DNA of 64,000 nt from the NCBI RefSeq assembly GCF_030732845.1, contig NZ_JASHKA010000004.1:248001-312000 (forward strand), read 5' to 3'. Position numbers and translations under genes: made by a program. The notes under the pieces are model-generated. The model saw nothing but the letters and a program-made list of their open reading frames with translations. It had not been told where the DNA came from and ran no database searches. This stretch comes from Roseibium sp. MMSF_3544 (GTDB lineage Bacteria > Pseudomonadota > Alphaproteobacteria > Rhizobiales > Stappiaceae). Positions within the stretch are counted from its first letter, which is position 1; each line of letters opens with the position of its first letter. Below, in pieces: positions 39,763 to 50,622 of the stretch.

Positions 39763-39813
39763 GAGGATACTGACTCATAAAGCTGAGAAGTCTAAAAAAG
39801 GGCTCTAATCCAG

Positions 39814-40245
39814 ATGATCTTGGGCATTGGCAGCGACCTGATCGACATTCGTCGAATCGAAAAAACCCTCGACCGTTTCGGCGACAGGTTCACAAACAGA
39901 GTTTTTACCGAAATTGAAAGAGCGAAATCCGACAGGCGCAAGCTGCGCGCAGCGTCCTACGCCAAGCGTTTCGCTGCAAAGGAAGCCTGTTCCAAGGCTC
40001 TTGGCAGCGGGATCCGCATGGGTGTCGCCTGGCGGGAAATGGGTGTCGTCAACCTGCCTTCAGGAAAACCGACGATGTCGCTCACAGGCGGCGCTGCGCA
40101 GCGGCTTGCCGGTATGACGCCAGAGGGCTTCATAACGACCATCGACCTCACGATCACGGACGATTTTCCACTGGCGCAAGCATTCGTCGTGATATCCGCC
40201 TGGCCTCAGGATTGGCCATTGCCGCCATCCACAGGCCCTGCTTGA
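39814..40245 (+). CDS. acpS: Holo-ACP synthase
   Basis: Transfers the phosphopantetheine arm from CoA to acyl carrier protein. The 143 residues start [18 protein letters not shown] with the metal Asp8, and contain [21 protein letters not shown] with the second acidic ligand and the conserved Lys. The C-terminus ([18 protein letters not shown]) is slightly longer than the E. coli form. No pdxJ is present between DUF2062 and acpS, unlike in some relatives. lepB follows after 116 bases. Confidence 0.96.
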   Translation: MILGIGSDLIDIRRIEKTLDRFGDRFTNRVFTEIERAKSDRRKLRAASYAKRFAAKEACSKALGSGIRMGVAWREMGVVNLPSGKPTMSLTGGAAQRLAGMTPEGFITTIDLTITDDFPLAQAFVVISAWPQDWPLPPSTGPA

Positions 40246-40361
40246 GCCCATTGCCAACTGCATCGCTTGCTGCATTGCTTCCAACGGCGTGAACCGCTAA
40301 GAGTTTCGCTCGGTGGCGGCCATGCGGAGCAGGACCGCAAAAACGTACTTTAAGGGATATT

Positions 40362-41114
40362 ATGAGCGTGTCGGAAAACAAGAAGGATAACGAAGGCGGT
40401 CTTTACGAGACACTGAAGGTCGTCGTCCAGGCACTGTTGCTTGCCCTCATTGTCAGGACGTTCCTGTTTCAGCCGTTCAATATCCCGTCCGGGTCCATGA
40501 AAGACACGTTGCTCATCGGCGACTATCTGTTCGTGTCGAAATACAGCTACGGCTATTCCCGGTATTCGTTCCCGTTCGGACTGGTCCCCTTTTCAGGAAG
40601 GGTTTGGGCTGCGGAACCCCAGCGCGGTGACGTTGCCGTGTTCAAACTGCCGACCGATACCTCCATCGACTATATCAAGCGCGTGATCGGTTTGCCTGGC
40701 GATACCGTGCAGGTTCGCGACGGTGTCGTCTATATCAACGACGAACCGGTCAAAAGAGAACGGATCGACGACTATATCGAGACCTCTGCTTCTGGAGCCG
40801 TCCGGCGCGTGCCCCGCTTCAGGGAAACGCTGCCAAACGGTGTTTCATACGATACGCTCGACCTGACGACACGTGGGCAACTGGACAACACACGTGTTTT
40901 CGAGGTGCCGGAAGGCCATTATTTCATGATGGGCGACAACCGCGACAACTCCGTTGACAGCCGCGTTCTGTCCAAGGTGGGTTACGTTCCATTCGAGAAC
41001 TTCATGGGCCGCGCCGAAATTCTGTTCTTCTCGATCGAGGAAGGCACGCCTGCCTACTATATCTGGACATGGCCGTGGACAGTGCGCTGGAACCGGATCG
41101 GAAAAACGCTCTGA
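40362..41114 (+). CDS. lepB: Signal peptidase I
   Basis: Membrane-bound protease that removes signal peptides from secreted proteins. The 250 residues have one N-terminal helix (VVVQALLLALIVRTFLF) and the Ser-Lys dyad: Ser45 in IPSGSMKDTL, Lys106 in DYIKRVIGLPGD. The box GDNRDNSVDSR is intact. AAGGGATATT precedes the ATG. It starts the lepB-rnc-era-recO run; a second, shorter signal peptidase is encoded after recO on the opposite strand. Confidence 0.97.
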   Translation: MSVSENKKDNEGGLYETLKVVVQALLLALIVRTFLFQPFNIPSGSMKDTLLIGDYLFVSKYSYGYSRYSFPFGLVPFSGRVWAAEPQRGDVAVFKLPTDTSIDYIKRVIGLPGDTVQVRDGVVYINDEPVKRERIDDYIETSASGAVRRVPRFRETLPNGVSYDTLDLTTRGQLDNTRVFEVPEGHYFMMGDNRDNSVDSRVLSKVGYVPFENFMGRAEILFFSIEEGTPAYYIWTWPWTVRWNRIGKTL

Positions 41115-41144
41115 GTCAGACCGGCTCGGGGCGTAAACAGGCGC

Positions 41145-41852
41145 ATGACACAGAAACAAAAACAAAACGCGGTTTCGAGCCTGAAGGCGGCCTTGCACTA
41201 TGAATTCAAGGACCTGGAACTGCTGCGCACCGCGCTGACACATGCCAGCGCTTTGTCACCGTCTGAAACCGTTGCCGGCAGCTATCAGCGGCTTGAATTT
41301 CTGGGTGACCGGGTGCTCGGCCTTGTGATCGCCTCCATGCTGCATGCCCATTTCCCCAAAGCGGATGAAGGCGAGCTCGCACGGCGTTTCAATCATATGG
41401 TCAAGCGTGAAACCTGCGCCGAAATCGCACAGGAACTCGGCGTCGGCGACGCCATGCGGATCGGCTTGGCGGAAGCGCAAACAGGCGGCCGCAAGAAATC
41501 AGCACTTTTGGCCGATATCTGTGAAGCTGTGATCGCGGCTATCTATCTCGACGGTGGTTTTGAAGCCGCGGAAAGCTTCGTCAAGCGCCTTTGGGAACCG
41601 CGTATGCTATCCTGGACCGGCCCGCTCCGCGATGCCAAGACAACGCTGCAGGAGTGGGCGCAGTCCAAAAGCCTGCCGACACCGCGCTACGAGGTGAGCG
41701 CGCGCGAGGGTCCGGATCATGCGCCCAATTTTACGGTCTCGGTGATTGTGCAAGGGCTGACACCCGGAGCGGGGCAAGGCGGTTCGAAACGCATCGCGGA
41801 ACAAAATGCTGCCGAAGCGGTTCTTCGCCGCGAAGGCGTCTGGAAGGAATAA
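41145..41852 (+). CDS. rnc: Ribonuclease III
   Basis: Double-strand-specific endoribonuclease for rRNA and mRNA processing. The 235 residues contain the catalytic box QRLEFLGDRVLGLVIASMLH (Glu and Asp metal ligands), the second acidic site LLADICEAVIAAIYLDGG, and a C-terminal double-stranded RNA-binding domain (TTLQEWAQSKSLPTPRY ... GSKRIAEQNAAEAVL). It lies 30 bases after lepB, and era begins within 8 bases of its stop, so lepB-rnc-era-recO is almost certainly one operon. Confidence 0.97.
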   Translation: MTQKQKQNAVSSLKAALHYEFKDLELLRTALTHASALSPSETVAGSYQRLEFLGDRVLGLVIASMLHAHFPKADEGELARRFNHMVKRETCAEIAQELGVGDAMRIGLAEAQTGGRKKSALLADICEAVIAAIYLDGGFEAAESFVKRLWEPRMLSWTGPLRDAKTTLQEWAQSKSLPTPRYEVSAREGPDHAPNFTVSVIVQGLTPGAGQGGSKRIAEQNAAEAVLRREGVWKE

Positions 41853-41859
41853 CGGTCAA

Positions 41860-42861
41860 TTGAGCGACGAAAACGACCCTGGCGATCCGCGCGACGAGGA
41901 TGACGGCTTTGTACCACCGTCGGGACGGTTCGATATGCCTTTGCCTGAACCCTTGCCTGAGATGCCCGGTGGAACAAAGGCCGGTTTCATCGCGCTGATC
42001 GGCGCACCAAATGCCGGCAAGTCCACGCTCATAAACCAGCTTGTCGGCACCAAGGTTTCCATTGTGACGCACAAGGTGCAGACAACCCGATCCATTGTGC
42101 GCGGTGTCGCCATGCATGGTTCGGCGCAGCTCGTGTTCATCGATACGCCCGGGATCTTCAAGCCGAAACGCCGCCTTGACAGGGCGATGGTCGATACCGC
42201 CTGGGGCGGTGCGCGCGACGCGGACGTAATTGCCCTTCTGATTGACGCCCGCAAGGGCATCGACGAGGAAGCAGAGAATATTCTCAAGCGGCTGAAAAGC
42301 CAGCCTGCCCCCAAGGTGCTGATCCTTAACAAGACTGATGTCGCGAAACGGGAAAAACTCCTCGATCTGGCGCAGAAGGCCAATGAGTATCTGCATTTTG
42401 AACAGACCTTCATGATCTCCGCGCTGACAGGAGACGGCACCGCGGCCATTCTCGATCACTTCGCCTCGAAAGTGCCGGAAGGGCCGTGGCTTTACCCTGA
42501 CGACCAGCCGTCCGATCTGCCACTGCGCTTACTGGCCGCAGAAATCACCCGCGAGAAACTGTTCGAGCGGCTGCATCAGGAACTGCCCTATATTTCGACA
42601 GTTGAAACCGAGCAGTGGCAGAGCCGCAAAGACGGATCCGCCCGCATTGAGCAGACGATCTATGTGGAGCGGGACAGCCAGAAAAGCATTGTCCTTGGCA
42701 AAGGCGGCCAGACGATCAAGGCGATTTCGAAGGCCGCCCGAGAAGAGCTTGCAGAGATCATCGAAGCCCCCGTGCATCTGTTCCTGTTCGTGAAGGTGCG
42801 CGGAAACTGGGCCGACGATCCGGAACGTTACAAGGAAATGGGTCTCGAATTTCCTAAGTGA
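41860..42861 (+). CDS. era: GTPase Era
   Basis: GTP-binding protein that assists 16S rRNA maturation and 30S assembly. GTPase motifs: G1 GAPNAGKST, G3 DTPG, G4 NKTD, followed by a C-terminal KH RNA-binding domain with VLGKGGQTIKAISKAAREEL. The start is uncertain: TTG at 41860 (about 10 bases after AAGGAA) gives 333 residues with an acidic N-terminal extension, while ATG at 41935 gives a more usual 308. An upstream ATG at 41806 lies inside rnc and is unlikely. recO follows immediately. Confidence 0.95.
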   Translation: MSDENDPGDPRDEDDGFVPPSGRFDMPLPEPLPEMPGGTKAGFIALIGAPNAGKSTLINQLVGTKVSIVTHKVQTTRSIVRGVAMHGSAQLVFIDTPGIFKPKRRLDRAMVDTAWGGARDADVIALLIDARKGIDEEAENILKRLKSQPAPKVLILNKTDVAKREKLLDLAQKANEYLHFEQTFMISALTGDGTAAILDHFASKVPEGPWLYPDDQPSDLPLRLLAAEITREKLFERLHQELPYISTVETEQWQSRKDGSARIEQTIYVERDSQKSIVLGKGGQTIKAISKAAREELAEIIEAPVHLFLFVKVRGNWADDPERYKEMGLEFPK

Positions 42862-42876
42862 TTGGGGTCAGGACGT

Positions 42877-43638
42877 TTGGAATGGAATAGCCGCGGCGTG
42901 GTTCTGACCACCCGCAAACACGGCGAAAACGATATCATTCTGGAGGTCATGACACTCGATCATGGCCGGCACCTCGGCCTTGTCCGCGCTGGCCGCTCGC
43001 AACGCAACCGGCCCTTGCTTCAGCCTGGCAACGAATTGGATCTGACCTGGAAGGCCCGTCTTTCGGAACACCTGGGCGTATATCAGTTCGAGGCGGAAAA
43101 CCTGCGCGCAGCCAATCTCATGAATTCCGGTGTCGGACTTGCCAGCGTGCAGCATCTCGCATTCCTGCTCCGCTTGCTGCCTGAGCGGCACCCCTATCCG
43201 CGGCTCTTCGATGCGTTGAACGTTGTCCTGGAGCATCTCGACGCGCCAGACGCAGCTGCCGCCGTGCTGATCCGTTTCGAGCTGGAATTACTCAAAGACC
43301 TGGGAACCGGTCTCGACCTGTCGTCCTGTGCGGCGACCGGGCAAACGGAAGATCTTGTTTATGTCTCGCCCAAGTCGGCGCGCGCTGTGAGCCGGGAAGC
43401 GGGCCTTCCCTACCATGAGCGGCTTCTACCGCTTCCGTCCTTTCTGGTGGAAGGACAGAGACAGGCCGGGAGTGAATTGACCTGGGTTGACGTGAGCGAG
43501 GGTTTTGAGCTGACCAGCCACTTCGTCACACGCTATCTACAAGATCGCGGTCACAGAGACGGCGGGACGAGAACACAACTCCTTGCGGCTCTTGAAAAGC
43601 GCTACAAAGAGGCGTTTCCCTGGAATTTCCAGCCGTAG
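42877..43638 (+). CDS. recO: DNA repair protein RecO
   Basis: RecFOR-pathway mediator that loads RecA on gapped DNA. The 253 residues begin MEWNSRGVVLTTRKHGENDIILEVMT, the family N-terminal OB fold, followed by LGLVRAGRSQRNRPLLQPGNEL and a helical C-terminal region. The characteristic Cys site is weak: RFELELLKDLGTGLDLSSCAATG keeps one Cys, and the second metal Cys pair of E. coli is not obvious. TTG at 42877 is used, with GGGG 9 bases upstream, consistent with the family start; TTG at 42862 is the alternative. It overlaps neither neighbour but follows era closely and converges with the second signal peptidase gene (1-base gap). Confidence 0.93.
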   Translation: MEWNSRGVVLTTRKHGENDIILEVMTLDHGRHLGLVRAGRSQRNRPLLQPGNELDLTWKARLSEHLGVYQFEAENLRAANLMNSGVGLASVQHLAFLLRLLPERHPYPRLFDALNVVLEHLDAPDAAAAVLIRFELELLKDLGTGLDLSSCAATGQTEDLVYVSPKSARAVSREAGLPYHERLLPLPSFLVEGQRQAGSELTWVDVSEGFELTSHFVTRYLQDRGHRDGGTRTQLLAALEKRYKEAFPWNFQP

Positions 43639-43639
43639 G

Positions 43640-44350
43640 TCAATCCAGACCCGGTTTCATGGAGCGCCAGACAAATCGTCTCGACGGTCCGGAAAAATAA
43701 ACGTGAGAAGCGACGCCGATGAGGTTTTCAGCGGGAATATAGCCTATGCGGGCCAGAACACGGCTATCGATGGAATTGTCCCTGTTGTCGCCGAGCACGA
43801 AATAGTGCCCCTCGGGAACAAGGTACTCTCGCGTGTCATCGAGCATACCGCTTTCTGTGAGATCCAGCGTTTCATAGTGGACGCCGTTCGGGAGCGTTTC
43901 CTGGTAGCGGGCAACCGAAGTGCTTCCGTTTGTCCTGGAGTGGTCACTGTAATCATCCAGGCGTTCGCGCAATATTGGCTCGCCGTTGATGTGCAGCAGC
44001 CCCGCCTTCATCTGGATCGTTTCTCCCGGAAGGCCGACAACACGCTTGACGTAGTCAATCGGAGGGTCGGTTGGCGCTTTGAACGTGACAACGTCGCCGC
44101 GCCTCACCTGTACACGCGGCATCTGGTCGGGACTGTAAGTGCGCAAAATCTCGTCAAACGGAAACGACACCGGAATTTGGACGTAGAAGCGATCGCCAAT
44201 TTCAAGCGTTGGTTTCATGCTTCCCGATGGAGAAGAAAACGCCTTCAACCTGTCCGCCGACGCATTGAACCAGACATATCCGGTATCAGCTCCGACAGTT
44301 GCGAGTGCCAAAAGAAACGGCAGTCCCAAAGAGTACAATTTCAGTTTCAA
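43640..44350 (-). CDS. Second signal peptidase I
   Basis: A 236-residue S26 protease, shorter than LepB and clearly divergent from it. The N-terminal single helix (LYSLGLPFLLALATVGAD) is followed by Ser44 in FSSPSGSMKPTLEIGD and Lys102 in DYVKRVVGLPGE; the third box GDNRDNSIDSR is intact, so it should be active. Its role may be a special set of secreted or envelope proteins; relatives in alphaproteobacteria include accessory or conjugation-related peptidases, but no such genes are near. It is convergent with recO, with 1 base between stops. Confidence 0.93.
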   Translation of the reverse strand: MKLKLYSLGLPFLLALATVGADTGYVWFNASADRLKAFSSPSGSMKPTLEIGDRFYVQIPVSFPFDEILRTYSPDQMPRVQVRRGDVVTFKAPTDPPIDYVKRVVGLPGETIQMKAGLLHINGEPILRERLDDYSDHSRTNGSTSVARYQETLPNGVHYETLDLTESGMLDDTREYLVPEGHYFVLGDNRDNSIDSRVLARIGYIPAENLIGVASHVYFSGPSRRFVWRSMKPGLD

Positions 44351-44639
44351 GTTTTTGCTCGCACGAAAATGCTTCCGGTCAGGATCGGGACGTATGCATT
44401 AAAGCCCGAACTGGGGTGACAACCAACCAATTTTTGACGACGGTAAAAATGACACGGGCGCAAACGGGGGTATCAAGCACATCGGGTGACCTTGCCTCCG
44501 ACCCACCGGTTCGGATCGGTGCTCTTTCTGCCCCGCACGCGCGGCAAAGCAGTTGAAATCCGTTGAAAATCTGCCGCTTTGGTCGCTGATCCCATGTTCA
44601 CGAATTGCGTGGACGAGCCGAAGCAGTTAGCTAACAGAT

Positions 44640-46892
<2,253 letters not shown>

Positions 46893-46893
46893 G

Positions 46894-47805
46894 TCAGCTC
46901 CTGGCGCTTGCAGCAGTCAGCTGCCGCCATGCGCCCGGTGTCATTCCAAATGCGCGCTTGAAGTGCCTTGTCATGTGGCTTTGGTCGGAAAAACCGCTGT
47001 TCAATGCGACGTCCGCAAGAGGTTTCCCAAGCAAAAGCAATTGCTTAACATGCGCGAGCCGGCGCATCAGAAGGTACCGGTGCGGGCTTGTCCCGTAGGC
47101 CCGTTTGAACTGCCGGGACAAGGTGAAGCGATCGAGATTTGCCAGTTGTTCGAGATCGTTCACAGTTATGGGATCCTTGAAACTCTCCTTGATGAAATCG
47201 GTGCATCGCCGGAGCGCTCGCCAGTTCAACACGCCCGCACTGACACCACCGTTTCCTCCAAGGCTGCCAAGGGCGCTCGCAAGTTCGGCCAAAAGCGAAC
47301 TGCGTTTCAGGTCGCCCATTTCAACGTCGATGTCTTCAAGACAATCAATGAGGATCTTCTGCAATCGCGGGTCGGTGGAAACGGGATCGGCAAGATGAGG
47401 CAGGCTGGTGACGCCGGTTGTCTCAAGAGCTGCCTGAATGTCCTCCGGCTGAACATAAATCATGCGGTACTGCAGACCGCTCTCTGTTCCGGCGCCGCCG
47501 TCATGCAGTTCATCGGGATGAATGACGATGATTTGTCCGGGCAGCGATGCGTGCACCTGGCCACGATAGCTGAAGGTTTGAACACCACGCAGCGTCAGAC
47601 CGATTGCATAGGTGTCGTGCCGGTGCGGGTCGAACCCATTGCCCCGAAAACGGGCTTCTATCCGCTCGATCTTGTCTTCAACGGGCGCTATCCGGATTGA
47701 GTCCGTACCCGCTGTGCACAAACGTTCAAGACACCGCTCCTCTTCAGGCGCATTGCTTGGTCGAACCCCTACAGATCTCGTTCCTTTCGTGGAGTTCGCG
47801 CTCAT
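46894..47805 (-). CDS. AraC family transcriptional regulator
   Basis: A 303-residue activator-type regulator. The N-terminal half is a cupin ligand domain (FDPHRHDTYAIGLTLRGVQTF, then GQIIVIHPDELHDGGA), and the C-terminal half the two-HTH AraC domain (NDLEQLANLDRFTLSRQFKRAYG and PLADVALNSGFSDQSHMTRHFKRAFG). The ATG at 47805 is chosen; its codon overlaps the start codon of the divergent DUF2000 gene by two bases, so their promoters must lie inside each other's coding DNA. An earlier ATG (47904) would lie 100 bases into DUF2000. DUF2000 is its likely target, by proximity only. Confidence 0.9.
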   Translation of the reverse strand: MSANSTKGTRSVGVRPSNAPEEERCLERLCTAGTDSIRIAPVEDKIERIEARFRGNGFDPHRHDTYAIGLTLRGVQTFSYRGQVHASLPGQIIVIHPDELHDGGAGTESGLQYRMIYVQPEDIQAALETTGVTSLPHLADPVSTDPRLQKILIDCLEDIDVEMGDLKRSSLLAELASALGSLGGNGGVSAGVLNWRALRRCTDFIKESFKDPITVNDLEQLANLDRFTLSRQFKRAYGTSPHRYLLMRRLAHVKQLLLLGKPLADVALNSGFSDQSHMTRHFKRAFGMTPGAWRQLTAASARS

Positions 47806-48211
47806 GTTCGATACCAAATTCGTCATTGTTGTCCGTGAAGACCTGGCCGTCTGGCAGAAGCTGAATGTCACAGCGTTTCTGTCGACGGGCGTTGCCGCAG
47901 CCAAGCCGGAGCTTATCGGTGAGGCTTATCGCGACGCAGCAGGAAACAGCTATCACTCCATGAGCGTCCAACCAATCATCATTCTGAGCGCAGACACGAA
48001 TCTCATGAAGAAAGTCCACCAGCGGGCGCTGCAAAGAGACGTCGCATCAAGTCTTTACATCGAAGAGATGTTTACGACGGGACACGACAGGGCCAATCGG
48101 GAGATATTCGGGACGTTTTCTCCCGAAAATGCGGCTGTAGTTGGCATCGCGTTTCATGCCGACAAGAAAGTCGCCGACAAGATCACCAAAGGCGCACGCA
48201 TGCATGCGTAA
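47804..48211 (+). CDS. DUF2000 family protein
   Basis: A 135-residue soluble protein of the DUF2000 family, a peptidyl-tRNA-hydrolase-2-like fold of unknown function, often next to AraC-type regulators. Visible core: MFDTKFVIVVREDLAVWQKLNVTAFL, then IGEAYRDAAGNSYHSM and VHQRALQRDVASSLYIEEMF. The ATG at 47804 has GGAG 9 bases upstream. An upstream reading in the same frame would run into the AraC gene on the other strand and lacks support. The iron-type alcohol dehydrogenase gene follows after 95 bases on the same strand. Confidence 0.87.
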   Translation: MFDTKFVIVVREDLAVWQKLNVTAFLSTGVAAAKPELIGEAYRDAAGNSYHSMSVQPIIILSADTNLMKKVHQRALQRDVASSLYIEEMFTTGHDRANREIFGTFSPENAAVVGIAFHADKKVADKITKGARMHA

Positions 48212-48306
48212 TCGTCTCCGCCAATTCGTGCAATTTTCCAAGATGTCCCTCTCGACGGATGGTGCCATTCTGGGCAATCTGTGAGGTGTGCGAGACAGGG
48301 GAAAAC

Positions 48307-49470
48307 ATGATCGGTCCGTTTACGTTCAATACAAGCCAGCGCATCGTTTTTGAGAACGGCGCGGCCGACAAGATCGATCAGCATGCCGCATTCTGCCTGG
48401 GGCCGCGCCCCTTCCTCGTTACTGATCCAGGCATTGTTTCACTTGGTCTCGTTGACGGAGCCAAAGACGCCCTTTCTCAGGCTGGGTTTCACGTCGGCAA
48501 GTACTCCGAGGTCGTTGCCGATCCACCCAGATCCCTGATTGAGCAGGCACTCGAAGCGGCGAAAGTCCACGGGGCTACGTCTATCATCGGTTTCGGCGGC
48601 GGGTCTTCACTCGATGTTGCCAAACTCGTCGCGCTTTTGGCTGGAAGCGGCGAAGACCCTGATAACGCTTGGGGTATTGGCAATGCGACAGGACCTCGCC
48701 TACCGCTTGTTCTTGTCCCCACAACCGCCGGAACCGGTTCGGAAGTCACCCCGATCTCGATCATCACCGTTGGTGAGGAGGAAAAACGCGGCGTAGTCTC
48801 ACCTCTCCTTCTACCGGACTTGGCCATCCTGGACCCGCTTTTGACGTTAGGCCTTCCTGGCCCCGTCACCGCGGCCACCGGGATCGACGCCATGGTGCAT
48901 GCCATTGAGGCGTATGCCTCGAAATCAGAAAACAACAATCCCGTTTCCAGAAGCCTTGCGATCGAGGCGCTGCGCCTGCTTGGCGCGAACATTGAAACCG
49001 CGGTGTTCTCGCCGGCAAACGAAGACGCCAGGAGCGCGATGCTGCTCGGCTCGATGCTGGCCGGGATGGCATTTGCGAACTCACCTGTTGCTGCAGTTCA
49101 TGCCCTCGCCTATCCGCTTGGAAGCTCGTTCCACATTCCGCACGGGCTATCAAACGCGCTGGTCCTGCCTCATATTCTGAAATTCAACAATTCACTTGCA
49201 GCAGACACATATGCCGAGATCGCGCCGCATCTGTTCCCCGATCTGTCAACAACCGGCGATCCGGCCCTGAGAGCTGAGGAATTTGCAGACCGGCTGGCGG
49301 CCCTGTCTCACAAGCTCGGACTTCAAACCCGGCTAAGCGATGTTGGAATTGCCGAAGAACACCTTCCGAAACTGGCCAGTGACGCCATGAAACAGACGCG
49401 CCTTCTGGTCAACAATCCAAGGGAATTGACAGAAGAAGACGCCTTGGAAATCTACAGGGCCGCCCTATGA
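48307..49470 (+). CDS. Iron-containing alcohol dehydrogenase
   Basis: Group III (Fe2+/Zn2+) alcohol dehydrogenase of 387 residues using NAD(P)H. The nucleotide-binding IGFGGGSSLDVAKLVA, the metal-binding GIDAMVHAIEAYASK and HALAYPLGSSFHIPHGLSNA segments are complete, so it should be active. Substrate not defined by sequence; relatives handle short or hydroxylated alcohols, maleylacetate or 4-hydroxybutyrate. Start at the ATG preceded by AGGGGAAAAC. Its end overlaps the next gene by 4 bases (ATGA), indicating translational coupling to a thioesterase. Confidence 0.93.
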   Translation: MIGPFTFNTSQRIVFENGAADKIDQHAAFCLGPRPFLVTDPGIVSLGLVDGAKDALSQAGFHVGKYSEVVADPPRSLIEQALEAAKVHGATSIIGFGGGSSLDVAKLVALLAGSGEDPDNAWGIGNATGPRLPLVLVPTTAGTGSEVTPISIITVGEEEKRGVVSPLLLPDLAILDPLLTLGLPGPVTAATGIDAMVHAIEAYASKSENNNPVSRSLAIEALRLLGANIETAVFSPANEDARSAMLLGSMLAGMAFANSPVAAVHALAYPLGSSFHIPHGLSNALVLPHILKFNNSLAADTYAEIAPHLFPDLSTTGDPALRAEEFADRLAALSHKLGLQTRLSDVGIAEEHLPKLASDAMKQTRLLVNNPRELTEEDALEIYRAAL

Positions 49471-49925
49471 ACTCCACAAGTTATCCACAGGCTGTGCGCC
49501 CATATCCACTTTCGAAGTCCGACTTCAGAGCGTTTCAAACAATCCCCACCCGGTGGATGGATGTGGACATCTACGGACACGTCAACAACGTGCAGTATCT
49601 GAGCTTTTTTGATACTGCCGTAAACGGCTGGTATGTCGCCAATGGCTTGCTTGAGCCGCGGAAGAGCTCCGAAATCTTTCTCGTTGTCGAAACCGGCTGC
49701 AACTACTTTGCCGAGTTAACATTTCCAACCGTCGTTTCTGCGGGTCTGCGAATCGAGAAACTCGGCTCCAGCTCTGTGGTTTTTCGGGTAGGATTATTTG
49801 CCGGCAAAGAAACTGAAACAGCCGCGCACGGGCGCTTCGTTCATGTGCTCGTAGACAGGGAATCCCGCCGTCCAGTCCCCATTTCCGAACAAACCAGAAG
49901 CATTTTGGAAACTTTGACGGCTTAG
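49467..49925 (+). CDS. Acyl-CoA thioesterase (4HBT/hot-dog fold)
   Basis: A 152-residue hot-dog protein. The active-site signature TRWMDVDIYGHVNNVQYLSFFDTA contains the catalytic Asp and the His-Val-Asn loop of 4-hydroxybenzoyl-CoA/YbgC-type thioesterases. Overlapping its start with the alcohol dehydrogenase stop suggests a joint pathway: alcohol oxidation plus acyl-CoA hydrolysis. The early codons carry a perfect DnaA-box word TTATCCACA (49481-49489). Substrate unknown. Confidence 0.9.
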   Translation: MNSTSYPQAVRPYPLSKSDFRAFQTIPTRWMDVDIYGHVNNVQYLSFFDTAVNGWYVANGLLEPRKSSEIFLVVETGCNYFAELTFPTVVSAGLRIEKLGSSSVVFRVGLFAGKETETAAHGRFVHVLVDRESRRPVPISEQTRSILETLTA

Positions 49926-50109
49926 GAAATCGGTGCCTTGCGAGCAACCCGCTGTCCAGCACCTGTCACCAGAAAATCCACGGGAGAACCTACTGAAAAC
50001 CTGTGTGCGGACCTTGCACGATATACACAGTCGGTCCACATGTTATCCTCAGAATGTCAACGCCTGAACTCAACTGTTCACAGCAATTATTCAGCCTGTG
50101 GAAAAGCTG

Positions 50110-50589
50110 TTAGCCCAGGTTCTTCATGAGACGTGACTTCTCGCGCTGCCAGTCGCGCTTCTTTTCGGTTTCGCGCTTGTCATGCAGCTTTTTACCGCGC
50201 GCAAGGGCTAACTCGAGTTTCGCCCTTCCCTTATCGTTAAAATAGAGCTTGAGAGGGACAATGGTTTTGCCCTCTTTTTGAACGGCACCTGCAAGTTTCC
50301 CGATCTCGCGCTTGTGCAACAGAAGTTTGCGCGGCCGCCGGGGCTCGTGATTGAACCTGTTCGCCTGAAGATACTCGGGGATGTAGACGTTGTAGATCCA
50401 AATCTCGCCGCCATATTCGGCGGCATAGGATTCGGCAATATTCGCTTTGCCGTTGCGCAGGGATTTCACTTCCGTGCCCTTCAGCTCGATCCCCGCTTCC
50501 AGCGTATCCTCTATCTCGTAGTTGAATCGGGCTTTCCGGTTGTCAGAAATGATCTTTCGTCCCGGATCGCCTCCCTTTTTCGAAGCCAT
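50110..50589 (-). CDS. smpB: SsrA-binding protein
   Basis: Binds tmRNA and brings it to stalled ribosomes for trans-translation. The 159 residues show [28 protein letters not shown], the [25 protein letters not shown] core and the basic C-terminal tail ending [26 protein letters not shown], as needed for ribosomal binding. AAGGAC precedes the ATG. It begins 33 bases after dapA; a 6-bp hairpin CAGGGC / GCCCTG (50600-50616) lies in the gap just before its ribosome-binding site. The ssrA gene is not in the window. Confidence 0.97.
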   Translation of the reverse strand: MASKKGGDPGRKIISDNRKARFNYEIEDTLEAGIELKGTEVKSLRNGKANIAESYAAEYGGEIWIYNVYIPEYLQANRFNHEPRRPRKLLLHKREIGKLAGAVQKEGKTIVPLKLYFNDKGRAKLELALARGKKLHDKRETEKKRDWQREKSRLMKNLG

Positions 50590-50622
50590 TTTTGTCCTTC
50601 AGGGCAATCGGCCCTGTGTCAA

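Noticed and set aside
49926-50109. Chromosomal origin at the DnaA-box-like cluster
   Set aside because: Only one perfect box, no AT-rich unwinding region, and no dnaA, hemE or parAB nearby.
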